Assembly (NCBI GenBank): GCA_012799255.1
Contig: JAAZLQ010000201.1
Coordinates: 1 to 22,413, forward strand
Source: Bacillota bacterium
GTDB taxonomy: Bacteria; Bacillota_G; Limnochordia; DTU010
Direction of reading: 5' to 3'
DNA: 22,413 nucleotides
The position numbers were made by a program, and so were the translations under genes. This document shows, in pieces, positions 16,146-22,413 of this stretch. The notes beneath the pieces were generated by a model that worked only from the letters and a program-made list of their open reading frames with translations, made no database searches and was not told where the DNA came from. Position 1 is the first letter of the stretch. Each line of letters opens with the position of its first letter.

Positions 16146-17105
16146 TTAGCCTTTAGATTCCGGCACATCGATTATCATTCCTATCGGATTGTTTTCTTTA
16201 AGGTACTTCACAAGATCGGGATGAATTTTATTTACATACACATCAAAGTAATGCTGAATCCCTGGAGCTATCCAACACTGACAACCAGACTCATTCCTTC
16301 TTCCTGATTCCACTACATCGATATAGTCACTCGATTTCAGCAATTGAGGTCTTACTAGGGTTATATAACTCAGCAGAACCGAAAGAATGTAAGACAGTCT
16401 TTCTTTGAAATAGTTCTTTGCTTCTTTCGTTACATCAAATGCATATGCCATGGCATGGAGAGTATTTCCATGTGTAAAGTCGTTCATAATCTGCTGAACA
16501 TCTGAAAGTTGGGGCTCCAGATACTTCTCATTACAAACCTTGATATCAGGGTTCGAGATTGCAAGTCTCTCCAGATAATATCTAAGCCGTATTACTTTTT
16601 TTCGCTTCTTTTCTGCCTCCTTGTTTAGACTATTACCAACTGCCCATTGATGGAATATGCTCATTTCAGAGGTGCCCGAATCATCAAACTCCAAGGCCTT
16701 AATCATCTTTTCCGCGGCTTCAACAGCGTCTTTCAGGGATTTTTCCTCACTTCCAGAAGAAACCTCATTTTCCTGGTCCTGTTTCAATGAGACAAAGAAT
16801 AGGTATTGTAATATCGACTCGAACAACCTTCTCAGTAGTAGGTAGGAGTCCAGAAGATTCCCACGGCTATATCCATATTTTATCAACTGCAAAGTATGCT
16901 CTGCGGCGAGGAAGGCATTTCTAAAATCATAAACACCTTTCCCGTCTTTGATACAAACAAGATCGGGCCTAAAAAATGCATTTGTACTTAGAATATCTAC
17001 TATTGTTTCAGCATCTTCCCAGAAAACTTTATCTTCGGCAGATTCGGCGCTTGTGGAAACAAAGATATTTGATTCGCAATTGAAACCATTTATAAACTTA
17101 CTCAT
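16146..17105 (-). CDS. Uncharacterised 319-aa helical protein beside BREX, possibly HEPN/DUF5677-like
   Basis: 319 aa. ATG at 17105 is preceded by GGTGG lying in the end of the 63-codon ORF, so the two are translationally linked. The protein is cytosolic, almost all helical, with a charged middle (about 106-175) rich in Glu and Lys. The visible pattern is a helix with LLDSYLLLRRLFESILQYLF (84-103), and later a helix ending in DFTHGNTLHAMAYA (209-222). An Arg-containing LLRRLFE helix paired with a later H-G motif recalls HEPN-type helical bundles such as DUF5677, some of which are RNases in abortive-infection systems. This is weak pattern resemblance, not an identification. It lies inside the repeat-bounded segment with BREX, on the same strand but 409 bp upstream of brxF, so it may be an independent or accessory defence gene. 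Confidence 0.75.
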   Translation of the reverse strand: MSKFINGFNCESNIFVSTSAESAEDKVFWEDAETIVDILSTNAFFRPDLVCIKDGKGVYDFRNAFLAAEHTLQLIKYGYSRGNLLDSYLLLRRLFESILQYLFFVSLKQDQENEVSSGSEEKSLKDAVEAAEKMIKALEFDDSGTSEMSIFHQWAVGNSLNKEAEKKRKKVIRLRYYLERLAISNPDIKVCNEKYLEPQLSDVQQIMNDFTHGNTLHAMAYAFDVTKEAKNYFKERLSYILSVLLSYITLVRPQLLKSSDYIDVVESGRRNESGCQCWIAPGIQHYFDVYVNKIHPDLVKYLKENNPIGMIIDVPESKG

Positions 17106-17110
17106 AAGTG

Positions 17111-17302
17111 CTAAACCACCTTTGATAATAAGCGATAGGAGTATCCCCGGATGGCCTTTTTTACTGCTTCACTTACCAAATCAATCAAGATCTCATGTAC
17201 TCCGGATGAGATTTCTCTACCTGCTCGTTTATCCATCGTCCTGGATGCAGACATTATTTTGAGATAGGCTGTCCAACTCAATTGTGTCAGCAGTGTTGAC
17301 AC
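17111..17302 (-). CDS. Small 63-codon ORF starting inside repeat copy 3
   Basis: It starts on GTG at 17302 within repeat copy 3, which encodes its first residues (VSTLLTQL). The stop lies 5 nt before the ATG of the 319-aa gene, and its last codons carry that gene's ribosome-binding site. The segment QLSWTAYLKIM (7-17) resembles a conserved stretch of DUF1016/YhcG nucleases, but nothing else of that family follows. The rest is a basic amphipathic helix region (GVHEILIDLVSEAVKKAI). It may be a leader ORF that couples translation, a small partner protein, or a remnant created when the repeat arrived. No function can be assigned. Confidence 0.4.
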   Translation of the reverse strand: MSTLLTQLSWTAYLKIMSASRTMDKRAGREISSGVHEILIDLVSEAVKKAIRGYSYRLLSKVV

Positions 17303-17323
17303 TTTTTCTCGATTCTTGTAAAG
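17280..17323. repeat. Island-edge palindromic repeat, copy 3
   Basis: Same core as copies 1 and 2, with symmetrical arms GTGTCA-n-CA-g-TG-n-TGACAC followed by T5. It shares with copy 2 the downstream TTC-TGTAAAGC, displaced by a few extra bases. It marks the right end of the segment holding BREX and the 319-aa gene, and it overlaps the start of the 63-codon ORF. Confidence 0.85.
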
Positions 17324-17345
17324 CCTTGTATTTTATGACTTTATT

Positions 17346-17374
17346 TATATAACAAGAAGACAGATTTGTGATAA
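17346..17374 (-). promoter_or_regulatory. Promoter candidate for the 63-codon ORF and 319-aa gene
   Basis: On the minus strand TTATCA is followed after exactly 17 bp by TATATA (or TATAAA 2 bp on). Repeat copy 3 would fall downstream of the transcription start, so the palindrome would be in the 5' leader or act as an operator. Confidence 0.4.
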
Positions 17375-17420
17375 TGCATTGTATCGCTGCTACAGTTCTG
17401 ATGATGCGAGACCTTCTCTT

Positions 17421-17852
17421 CTAAGAAAAAAGCTGTTCAAGATTATAGTCCAATACGGCATCCGATGCTTTCTTTGTTTTGGCCAGCCCATCCAATTCAA
17501 GCTTTTTTCTCCGAGATCTTTCCAAGAGTTCTTCAAGAACCTGAATAATGGAATCACGTTGCTCCACAAGAGCATTATCCGATGAAAGCACTTCAAACAA
17601 AGAAGCATTAATCGTTGCGACGTGCTGATGAACATGCAACCGAATCGTATCCTTGGGAGACCTGTCGGTTACTGCACTCACCATTTCGTACAATTGCTCA
17701 ATCCGCTTCCTGTCCGCACCTGAAGGCTCCAACGTCCCATCCAGCCAGCCGTAGATGGTGATCCGACTGACTCCGAATATCCGAGCCCATTCAGCCTTGC
17801 TGAACTGAAAGAACCGATGAAGCGTGTTGAACTGTTCGTAGATATCAGTGAT
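17421..17852 (-). CDS. Helix-turn-helix protein, probable regulator, with apparent ATC start
   Basis: The frame is open from a TGA upstream, with no ATG, GTG or TTG before the HTH. GGGGAGG stands 5 nt before an ATC codon at 17852, which I take as the start, giving 143 aa. Starting only at the later TTG (17732) would cut the protein to 103 aa and delete the HTH. Residues 18-41 read SKAEWARIFGVSRITIYGWL then DGTL, a clear Xre/Cro-type HTH. The rest is helical, with an EQRDSIIQVLEELLERSRRKKLELD coiled stretch. It is a likely DNA-binding regulator of this accessory segment, or an Xre-type antitoxin lacking a recognisable toxin. It is not a WYL-type BrxR. ATC could also be a mutated ATG that has weakened the gene. 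Confidence 0.7.
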   Translation of the reverse strand: MTDIYEQFNTLHRFFQFSKAEWARIFGVSRITIYGWLDGTLEPSGADRKRIEQLYEMVSAVTDRSPKDTIRLHVHQHVATINASLFEVLSSDNALVEQRDSIIQVLEELLERSRRKKLELDGLAKTKKASDAVLDYNLEQLFS

Positions 17853-17879
17853 GGCAGCCTCCCCTATAGGATGAATATA

Positions 17880-17907
17880 GTAATAGTCGGAGCCTGCAGC
17901 AAGTCAA
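17880..17907 (-). promoter_or_regulatory. Promoter candidate of the HTH gene
   Basis: TTGACT (minus strand, 17907-17902) and TATTAC (17885-17880) are 16 bp apart. Transcription would start near 17870, just before the GGGGAGG, which agrees with the proposed ATC start at 17852 rather than one further upstream. Confidence 0.4.
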
Positions 17908-17931
17908 AACCGAAGATTATGACCGTTTAAG

Positions 17932-17963
17932 CAACCTTTTACAAAGTGACCGAGCAAAGGTTG
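17932..17963. repeat. Inverted repeat upstream of the HTH gene
   Basis: CAACCTTT (17932-17939) and AAAGGTTG (17956-17963) are perfect 8-bp arms around 16 bp, just upstream of the proposed -35 box. It could be an operator for autoregulation or a terminal repeat of a lost element. Confidence 0.4.
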
Positions 17964-18263
17964 TTGCACTTACCCCCTCCTTGGGCCCTTCTTGCCCATA
18001 TGACAGGATGCCGTGATGAAATAGAGCCATGAAAACAAGGAGAGTGAAGCCTCGATTCTGACGAATATCAAAACCGCCGTGTTTGACGGGGAGATTGGTG
18101 TAACAACCTCAATGTCCTTCAAGCGCTTCGTGCTTCCTTTTTGGGAAGATCGATCCGATCTGCATTTCTGGCCTCACAGGAGAAGCCTGTCGGGTTTCAA
18201 CCTTGGTTTGGAGAGAGATTTATTAGTCGCTTACTTTTGTTCTGAATAATGAGCAAGTAATGG

Positions 18264-18290
18264 GTACCCGGGCAGAGATCACCCGGGTAC
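18264..18290. terminator. Perfect 9-bp hairpin after the creatininase-like gene
   Basis: GTACCCGGG (18264-18272) and CCCGGGTAC (18282-18290) flank a 9-nt loop, about 32 nt after the end of the gene at 18322. Neither side has a T tract, so it may protect the mRNA 3' end or be a Rho-assisted end rather than an intrinsic terminator. It is probably the present end of the operon transcript. Confidence 0.5.
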
Positions 18291-18321
18291 ATGACAAGCA
18301 ACACTTTTATCCTTCAAAGAC

Positions 18322-19083
18322 CTATTGAGCCGGAGAGTTCTTGATGAAGGAGCTGATGACTTCCACGGCTCGTTTTACCAGGATTTCTCCCTTTTCCGCA
18401 GTGGCATTATCCAATACGCCCCAGGAAGAGCCTTCACAGTAATCGGCAAAGGTCGTGTATGCGGCGAACGGGCTTGAAGTCCAGGATAGATGATCCCGGT
18501 AGTATCCGAATTGCTTTTTCGGCTCCCGGTTCGTTTCCTCTTCCATGCTCACCGCTTCAGGCGCCACATGGAGCAGCACGCTGGTGATCATCTCCCCACC
18601 GTGTCCGGTTCCCCACGCCCGGTCATCAAGCACATCGCCCGTTCCCATCCCGACCGAACGCCACCAATCGATCAGGAACGGCTTATGCCCTTCGAAAGCG
18701 AGTTTTCGGCATACATCGTCAACCGCCCGATTGTTCAGTGAGTGGAAGGTCAGGAAATAGATCGACAACGAGGGAAATTGGCGCAAGAACGATCGGGCGA
18801 CGCCCATGTAGTAGCCGCTGAGGACATCGGTCGGAATCATCACGTTTCCCGCAATCTGCGGCAGCTCGAGCGTATCCCCATACGGAATGACGGGAAGATG
18901 CACCGCCTGAGCTTTCTCGGCGACCAGGGGAGTGACGTGTCTGGCCACCAGAAAATCCGCACCTAAAGGCCCATGAGTCCCCAACGCCTCGAATGAGGCG
19001 AGGGGGATGATGAGCCGATTCGACTTGTTCAGAACCGCTTCCAACTGCCGGGAAGTCATGATCGCCGCATTGAACGTGTTCAT
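18322..19083 (-). CDS. Creatininase-family amidohydrolase-like protein, divergent metal site
   Basis: 253 aa from ATG 19083, which overlaps the oxidoreductase stop (ATGA); a longer frame upstream exists but would run deep into that gene. Family features are IIPLASFEALGTHGPLGAD (25-43), TFHSLNN (112-118) and GTGHGGEMITSVLL (158-171). Compared with the usual GSxEqHGpHLPlGtD, Glu32, His37 and Asp43 are kept but the first His is Leu34. The usual NGHGGN loop reads FHSLNN, keeping one His (114). The later Glu164 is kept. So the fold is clear but the metal-binding site is altered. The family covers creatinine hydrolysis and other amide or lactam cleavages. With the uptake genes upstream it probably acts on an imported cyclic amide or similar compound. 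It is the last gene of the operon. Confidence 0.85.
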   Translation of the reverse strand: MNTFNAAIMTSRQLEAVLNKSNRLIIPLASFEALGTHGPLGADFLVARHVTPLVAEKAQAVHLPVIPYGDTLELPQIAGNVMIPTDVLSGYYMGVARSFLRQFPSLSIYFLTFHSLNNRAVDDVCRKLAFEGHKPFLIDWWRSVGMGTGDVLDDRAWGTGHGGEMITSVLLHVAPEAVSMEEETNREPKKQFGYYRDHLSWTSSPFAAYTTFADYCEGSSWGVLDNATAEKGEILVKRAVEVISSFIKNSPAQ

Positions 19084-20096
19084 GACAGCAGCACCGGTTT
19101 TTTGGTCGACACCGATTCGTTGATCGCATGAACGATATCCATCGACTTGCATGCGTCTTCCACAGTGCACAGCGTCCTGCCGTCATTGATGATCGCATCG
19201 ATCAGGTCGTTGAACTCTTCCTTGAACGGATGATGGTCCACGGCGCCCGAGTTGGGCGTGATCGAAGCGAACTCCATCCAATCATCCTGGCAAGGAAACA
19301 GATCCTTTGCATAAAAACGGTTGTCGCGGCACAACCCTTTCGTCCCCAGCAGATCGATGTTGAACTGGTATGGAGATGCCAATCCGTCGAGGGAAGCGGA
19401 CAGTTTTCCGACGGATCCGTCGACGAATCGCACGGCGGCCACATAGGTGGTCAAATAATCAAAATCATCTCTGGCCTTGGTGGCGAATGCATGGACTTCG
19501 GCGACCTCTCCATGGAGATAGCGAATGATGTCCGTGGCATGACTGCCTCCGGTGATCATCGCCCCGCCGGCATACTGCCGCTGCCGGATCCATTGGTAGC
19601 TGCTGAAGCGGGGGGAAATCCCATGCCAGTAATCGGCCTGAGCGTAATAGACCTCTCCGAACGCGTTCCTGTTTAAAAGACTCTTTATATTCTGAACCAT
19701 CGGATGCCATCGAAGAACGAAGCTTACCACCGTCTTCTTGTCGGAACGCGATGCGGCGGCTCGAAGCGCTTCGGTCTCTTCGGGGGTATTTCCCGCCGGT
19801 TTCTCCAGCATCAGGTGTTTTCCGGCATCAAGGGCAAGCACACCCTCCTTGGAGTGCAGATGGTTCGGCATGCACTCGGAAACGATATCGACCGATTGAT
19901 CATCAAGCATCGCTTCGTATTCACCATATGCTTTCGCACCGGGGGTGTGCAGGGCTATGAACTTCTCCGCCTTTTCTTTCGAACGCCCGCAGACGGCGGC
20001 CACATACGAGTGCGGATTCGCTTGAACCGCCAGGACATGCTGCACTGCCACCTGACCGGTTCCTCTGATACCGACTCCTAATCTCTTTTTACTCAC
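19080..20096 (-). CDS. Gfo/Idh/MocA family oxidoreductase
   Basis: 338 aa, starting on GTG at 20096, 2 nt after the ATPase stop. The N-terminal Rossmann fold is GVGIRGTGQVAVQHV (7-21), followed by the CGRSKEKA loop (36-43), CMPNHLH (75-81) and the family EKP motif at 98-100, whose Lys is the usual catalytic and cofactor-contacting residue. The C-terminal domain has GGAMITGGSHATD (177-189), with His186 and Asp189 in the place of the usual HxxD. It would use NAD(P) to oxidise or reduce a hydroxyl or carbonyl group, often on sugars or inositols. Its place between a transporter ATPase and a creatininase-like hydrolase makes a catabolic step on the imported compound likely. The substrate cannot be read from the sequence. 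Confidence 0.9.
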   Translation of the reverse strand: MSKKRLGVGIRGTGQVAVQHVLAVQANPHSYVAAVCGRSKEKAEKFIALHTPGAKAYGEYEAMLDDQSVDIVSECMPNHLHSKEGVLALDAGKHLMLEKPAGNTPEETEALRAAASRSDKKTVVSFVLRWHPMVQNIKSLLNRNAFGEVYYAQADYWHGISPRFSSYQWIRQRQYAGGAMITGGSHATDIIRYLHGEVAEVHAFATKARDDFDYLTTYVAAVRFVDGSVGKLSASLDGLASPYQFNIDLLGTKGLCRDNRFYAKDLFPCQDDWMEFASITPNSGAVDHHPFKEEFNDLIDAIINDGRTLCTVEDACKSMDIVHAINESVSTKKPVLLS

Positions 20097-20098
20097 TA

Positions 20099-20860
20099 TT
20101 ATGTAATCTCCAACATTTTGTACAACTTGACCGCATACTCACCGAACTGCGGGGTGGTACGCACCTCCAATTTCCTTGGCCTCGGGAAGTCGATGTCCAC
20201 GGCTCCCACCATTCGGGACGGCCGGGCCGACATCACCACCACACGATCCGACAGGAACACCGCCTCATTGATCTCATGAGTGATGAAGATGATCGTTTTC
20301 TTCGACTCCGACCAAATCCGTTGAAGCTCCAAGTTCATCTTCTCTCTGGTTATCGCATCCAAAGCACCGAAAGGCTCATCCATCAGAATAAGCTTCGGAT
20401 CATGGATCAATGCCCGGGCAAGGGAGACCCGTTGCTGCATTCCACCGGAAAGCTCATTCGGATATGCATTCTCAAATCCCTTCAATCCTACCAGCTCAAG
20501 CATCTCCATCGCCTTGCTTCGGTATTTCTTCTTGTCGAGTTTCAGGATTTCGATTGGAAGCAGCACATTGTCCAATACCCGCCTCCAGTTGAGGAGGAGT
20601 GCTTTTTGGAAAACAAAACCAACTTCGCGCGTTGGATCGAACATCGCCTTATCAACATGGATCTCGCCCTCGCTCTTGGGCAGCAGTCCCGCAATGATTT
20701 TCAACAATGTGGTCTTTCCGCAACCCGAGGGACCGACGATGGTGACAAACTCTCCGGGGTACACATCGAAGCTGACGCTCCCCAACGCGACGAGTTCCTC
20801 GCCCTGAAGCGGAAACACTTTCTTCAGATTCTTAATTGACAGCAACGTCTTCTCACTCAA
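20099..20860 (-). CDS. ABC transporter ATP-binding protein, SsuB/TauB/ThiZ-like
   Basis: 253 aa. Starts on TTG at 20860; AGGAAGG lies 6 nt upstream and there is no nearby ATG. All ABC motifs are intact: Walker A GPSGCGKT (43-50), Q-loop Gln85 in FVFQKALLLNW, signature LSGGMQQ (137-143), Walker B LILMDEP (157-163) and H-loop His195. The sequence pattern is that of the nitrate/sulfonate/taurine/pyrimidine importer group, which fits the NMT1-type binding protein next to it. It energises the permease at the cytoplasmic face. The TTG start and the hairpin just upstream both suggest it is made at lower level than the binding protein. Confidence 0.93.
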   Translation of the reverse strand: MSEKTLLSIKNLKKVFPLQGEELVALGSVSFDVYPGEFVTIVGPSGCGKTTLLKIIAGLLPKSEGEIHVDKAMFDPTREVGFVFQKALLLNWRRVLDNVLLPIEILKLDKKKYRSKAMEMLELVGLKGFENAYPNELSGGMQQRVSLARALIHDPKLILMDEPFGALDAITREKMNLELQRIWSESKKTIIFITHEINEAVFLSDRVVVMSARPSRMVGAVDIDFPRPRKLEVRTTPQFGEYAVKLYKMLEIT

Positions 20861-20875
20861 AGCAAACCTTCCTAT

Positions 20876-20904
20876 CGATTTCCCAGCGCGAGGCTGGGAA
20901 ATCG
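20876..20904 (-). promoter_or_regulatory. Perfect 12-bp hairpin between binding-protein and ATPase genes
   Basis: CGATTTCCCAGC (20876-20887) and GCTGGGAAATCG (20893-20904) flank a 5-nt loop. There is no T tract. Such hairpins after binding-protein genes commonly protect the upstream mRNA from 3' decay, so that binding protein is made in excess of ATPase. It lies about 30 nt past the binding-protein stop. Confidence 0.7.
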
Positions 20905-20933
20905 TTCATGTTTTCCTAATAATAGGCGCGTTC

Positions 20934-21956
20934 TCAGAAGTTGTATTTGTACATCGGGCTCGGCAAGAGGCTCGCGTCAAAACAATCTTCCACAGGGAAC
21001 GAAAGCTTCTGCTGATACTGATCAACCAAGCCGTATGTTTCTCTGATGCGCTGCGGGTCGATATACCCGATACCGTAGTTCTTGTACCGATCCGTCTTGA
21101 AGAACTCCATGCAGACCTTCAGGTTCCCGAGATAGTCCACTTTGTTGATCGGATGGTATTCGGAGAGAATCTCGATCGCTTCCTCAGGATTGTTCAAGGT
21201 GTATTCCCATGCCCTGTAGGCAACCTTCAAGAACTTCTTCAAAAGCTCCGGCCGCTCCTTGATGGTCTTGTCACTGGCGATATAGGAGTGCGCGTACGCA
21301 TTGAAACCGTAGTCCGCCCAGACGAAATATCCCAATTGATCAGCAGGAATCGCCTTCTCCATGAACGGCTTTCCGGTGAAAAGCTCAAAGACCACATCGG
21401 CCTTTCTGCTGGCAAGCGCCGAAACTTTTGCCGCCGGATCGATATTGACGAATTTCACGCTGTTGGGATCCACGCCGACCTGTTTGGCGAATGCAGGCCA
21501 CATGACCTTGTGCCCGTCAGTCGCAGGAACGGCTACCGTCTTGCCGGTCAAGTCCTGTGGGACCTTGATTCCGCTGTCCTTCCAGAAGTAGCTGCAGTTC
21601 GGGTGTTTATCGAAGATGATTCCGATAATTTTTACGTTTGCCCCCTTCTCACGGCTGGTGATTGGCACCGGAGCATCTGAAATCGCGATATCCGCTTTTC
21701 CTGAATCAACAGCCTGTACTGAATATCCGGATCCCTGACCCACGATGATATTCACGTCCAAGCCCTCCTCGGCGAACCATCCGAACTTCTGTGCGACATA
21801 GTACGGAGAGTGGTCGCCGGCGATCGTCCAGTTCAGCAGAAAATCCACCTTTTCCAGTTTCTTCGGCTCGGCGCCGCCTTCAGCTACACCCGCCGCCCAC
21901 ATCATCGATGCGGCAAGCACGAGAATCATGCCGATCATCAATACTTTCTTTCTCAT
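20934..21956 (-). CDS. ABC transporter substrate-binding protein, NMT1/THI5 (ThiY/SsuA-like)
   Basis: 340 aa, ATG after a strong AAAGGAGG. A Sec signal peptide covers about 1-24 (KK, then a hydrophobic run ending MMWAAG). There is no lipobox Cys, so it is probably secreted to the periplasm or processed by signal peptidase I. The mature protein opens with DFLLNWTIAGDHSPYYVAQ (about 38-56), typical of NMT1-like proteins that bind pyrimidines, sulfonates, nitrate or other small molecules. It then has GSGYSVQAVDSGKADIAISD and a LTGKTVAVPATDG segment. Ligand class cannot be decided. The downstream creatininase-like and oxidoreductase genes argue for an N-containing organic ligand. Mature N-termini of the form GVAEGGAEPKK are a style I associate with spirochaete binding proteins. 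Confidence 0.92.
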   Translation of the reverse strand: MRKKVLMIGMILVLAASMMWAAGVAEGGAEPKKLEKVDFLLNWTIAGDHSPYYVAQKFGWFAEEGLDVNIIVGQGSGYSVQAVDSGKADIAISDAPVPITSREKGANVKIIGIIFDKHPNCSYFWKDSGIKVPQDLTGKTVAVPATDGHKVMWPAFAKQVGVDPNSVKFVNIDPAAKVSALASRKADVVFELFTGKPFMEKAIPADQLGYFVWADYGFNAYAHSYIASDKTIKERPELLKKFLKVAYRAWEYTLNNPEEAIEILSEYHPINKVDYLGNLKVCMEFFKTDRYKNYGIGYIDPQRIRETYGLVDQYQQKLSFPVEDCFDASLLPSPMYKYNF

Positions 21957-21979
21957 TCCAAGCCTCCTTTAGCTTTTCT

Positions 21980-22413
21980 TTAACCTTTTTGCTCCTTTTT
22001 GAATGCCCATGGCATTATAAGACGCTCTGCCAACGCTACCACCCAATACAGTCCCGCACCTGCCAATGAGATGACGATCAATGAAGAGAAAATGGGGGGA
22101 GTGCTCATCGTGTATTGCGCACTGATGATGATATAGCCCAACCCTCGATCGGAAGCGATGAATTCTCCGACGATCGCCCCCACGATGCTCATCGTGGAAC
22201 ATATCTTCAGTCCGGAAAAAATATACGGCAACGAGTTGGGAATTCTGATCTTTATGAACAACTGCAATTTGCTTGCGTTCAAATATCGGATCAAATCAAG
22301 CAAATCATCCTCGATTGAATCCAATCCCGTCATCGTGTTGATCACGACGGGGAAAAAGCTCACGAGAAACGCTATAAGGATGTTCGTCTTGATCCCATAT
22401 CCCATCCACAGCA
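21980..22413 (-). CDS. ABC transporter permease, SsuC/ThiX-like, 5' end cut by window edge
   Basis: The C-terminal 144 residues or so are present; the frame stays open to the window's right end, so the ATG at 22405 is internal. Membrane segments are visible at ILIAFLVSFFPVVINTM, ICSTMSIVGAIVGEFIA and IFSSLIVISLAGAGLYWVVAL. Between the first two lies the EAA-type loop (YLNASKLQLFIKIRIPNSLPYIFSGLKI), which contacts the ATPase. It belongs to the binding-protein-dependent permease group that goes with NMT1-type binding proteins. It ends 23 nt before the binding-protein gene, so it is the same operon, whose promoter is outside the window. Confidence 0.92.
   Translation of the reverse strand, partial: LWMGYGIKTNILIAFLVSFFPVVINTMTGLDSIEDDLLDLIRYLNASKLQLFIKIRIPNSLPYIFSGLKICSTMSIVGAIVGEFIASDRGLGYIIISAQYTMSTPPIFSSLIVISLAGAGLYWVVALAERLIMPWAFKKEQKG

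Larger units (their letters stand above)
17853..18321. other. 469-bp gene-poor junction between the accessory segment and the GC-richer operon
   Basis: Held here are the likely HTH-gene promoter (17880-17907), an inverted repeat (17932-17963) and a hairpin (18264-18290). On the plus strand a frame is open from about 18026 to the TAA near 18248, but its only ATG gives 45 residues without a ribosome-binding site. This is probably scar DNA at the edge of the insertion. No tRNA or other RNA gene is seen. Confidence 0.5.

Noticed and set aside
17111..17302. DUF1016/YhcG nuclease fragment
   Set aside because: Only about 11 residues (QLSWTAYLKIM) resemble the family and its catalytic domain is missing, so this is noted as a resemblance and not used as the call.
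18026..18250. Plus-strand open frame in the junction region
   Set aside because: Its only ATG gives 45 residues, without a ribosome-binding site or recognisable family; it reads against every gene nearby and is probably chance or a remnant.
19083..19170. Longer N-terminus for the creatininase-like protein
   Set aside because: The extra 29 residues overlap the oxidoreductase and lack family similarity; the ATG at 19083 gives the usual ATGA overlap.

Overview
The window is a piece of bacterial chromosome, most likely from a spirochaete of the Sphaerochaeta/Treponema kind. This rests on inference from the style of the solute-binding protein's signal region (…AAGVAEGGAEPKK, with no lipobox Cys) and the operon content; no marker gene confirms it. 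All protein genes lie on the minus strand. A tRNA with anticodon CAT enters from the left edge on the plus strand.

Layout from left to right. (1) 1-54: 3' part of a tRNA-Met/Ile2 gene, followed by two hairpins. (2) 207-1372: a translationally coupled pair, a DUF3800 (RNase H-like) protein and a small basic protein that looks like a BECR/PBECR-type nuclease. (3) 1653-2828: a creatinase-like M24 protein in a more GC-rich style, with its own promoter and a terminator-like hairpin. (4) 3114-15736: a complete type 3 BREX phage-defence operon, transcribed brxF-brxC-pglXI-brxHII-pglZ-brxA with overlaps or gaps of only a few bases. (5) 16146-17852: three more AT-rich genes upstream of BREX on the same strand. 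These are a short HTH regulator that appears to start on ATC, a 63-codon ORF starting inside a repeat, and a 319-aa helical, possibly HEPN/DUF5677-like protein. (6) 18322-22413: a GC-richer operon of ABC permease (cut by the window edge), NMT1/ThiY-type binding protein, ATPase, Gfo/Idh/MocA oxidoreductase and a creatininase-family protein.

How it fits together. The right-hand operon looks like uptake and hydrolysis of an unknown small nitrogenous compound. Its creatininase-like enzyme and the M24 protein at 1653-2828 would be natural partners (a creatininase/creatinase pair), but about 15 kb of AT-rich defence DNA now lies between them. By eye, both lack several residues expected of classical family members, so the substrate is open.

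Three copies of one palindromic repeat (1521-1549, 3071-3112, 17280-17323), all in the same orientation, lie at the junctions between the defence-type segments and the rest. Copies 2 and 3 bracket BREX plus the 319-aa gene. They may be remnants of mobile-element ends, recombination sites, or operators. The best candidates for something not yet described are the DUF3800/BECR-like pair, the repeat-bounded accessory genes beside BREX, and the divergent creatininase/creatinase-like transport operon.
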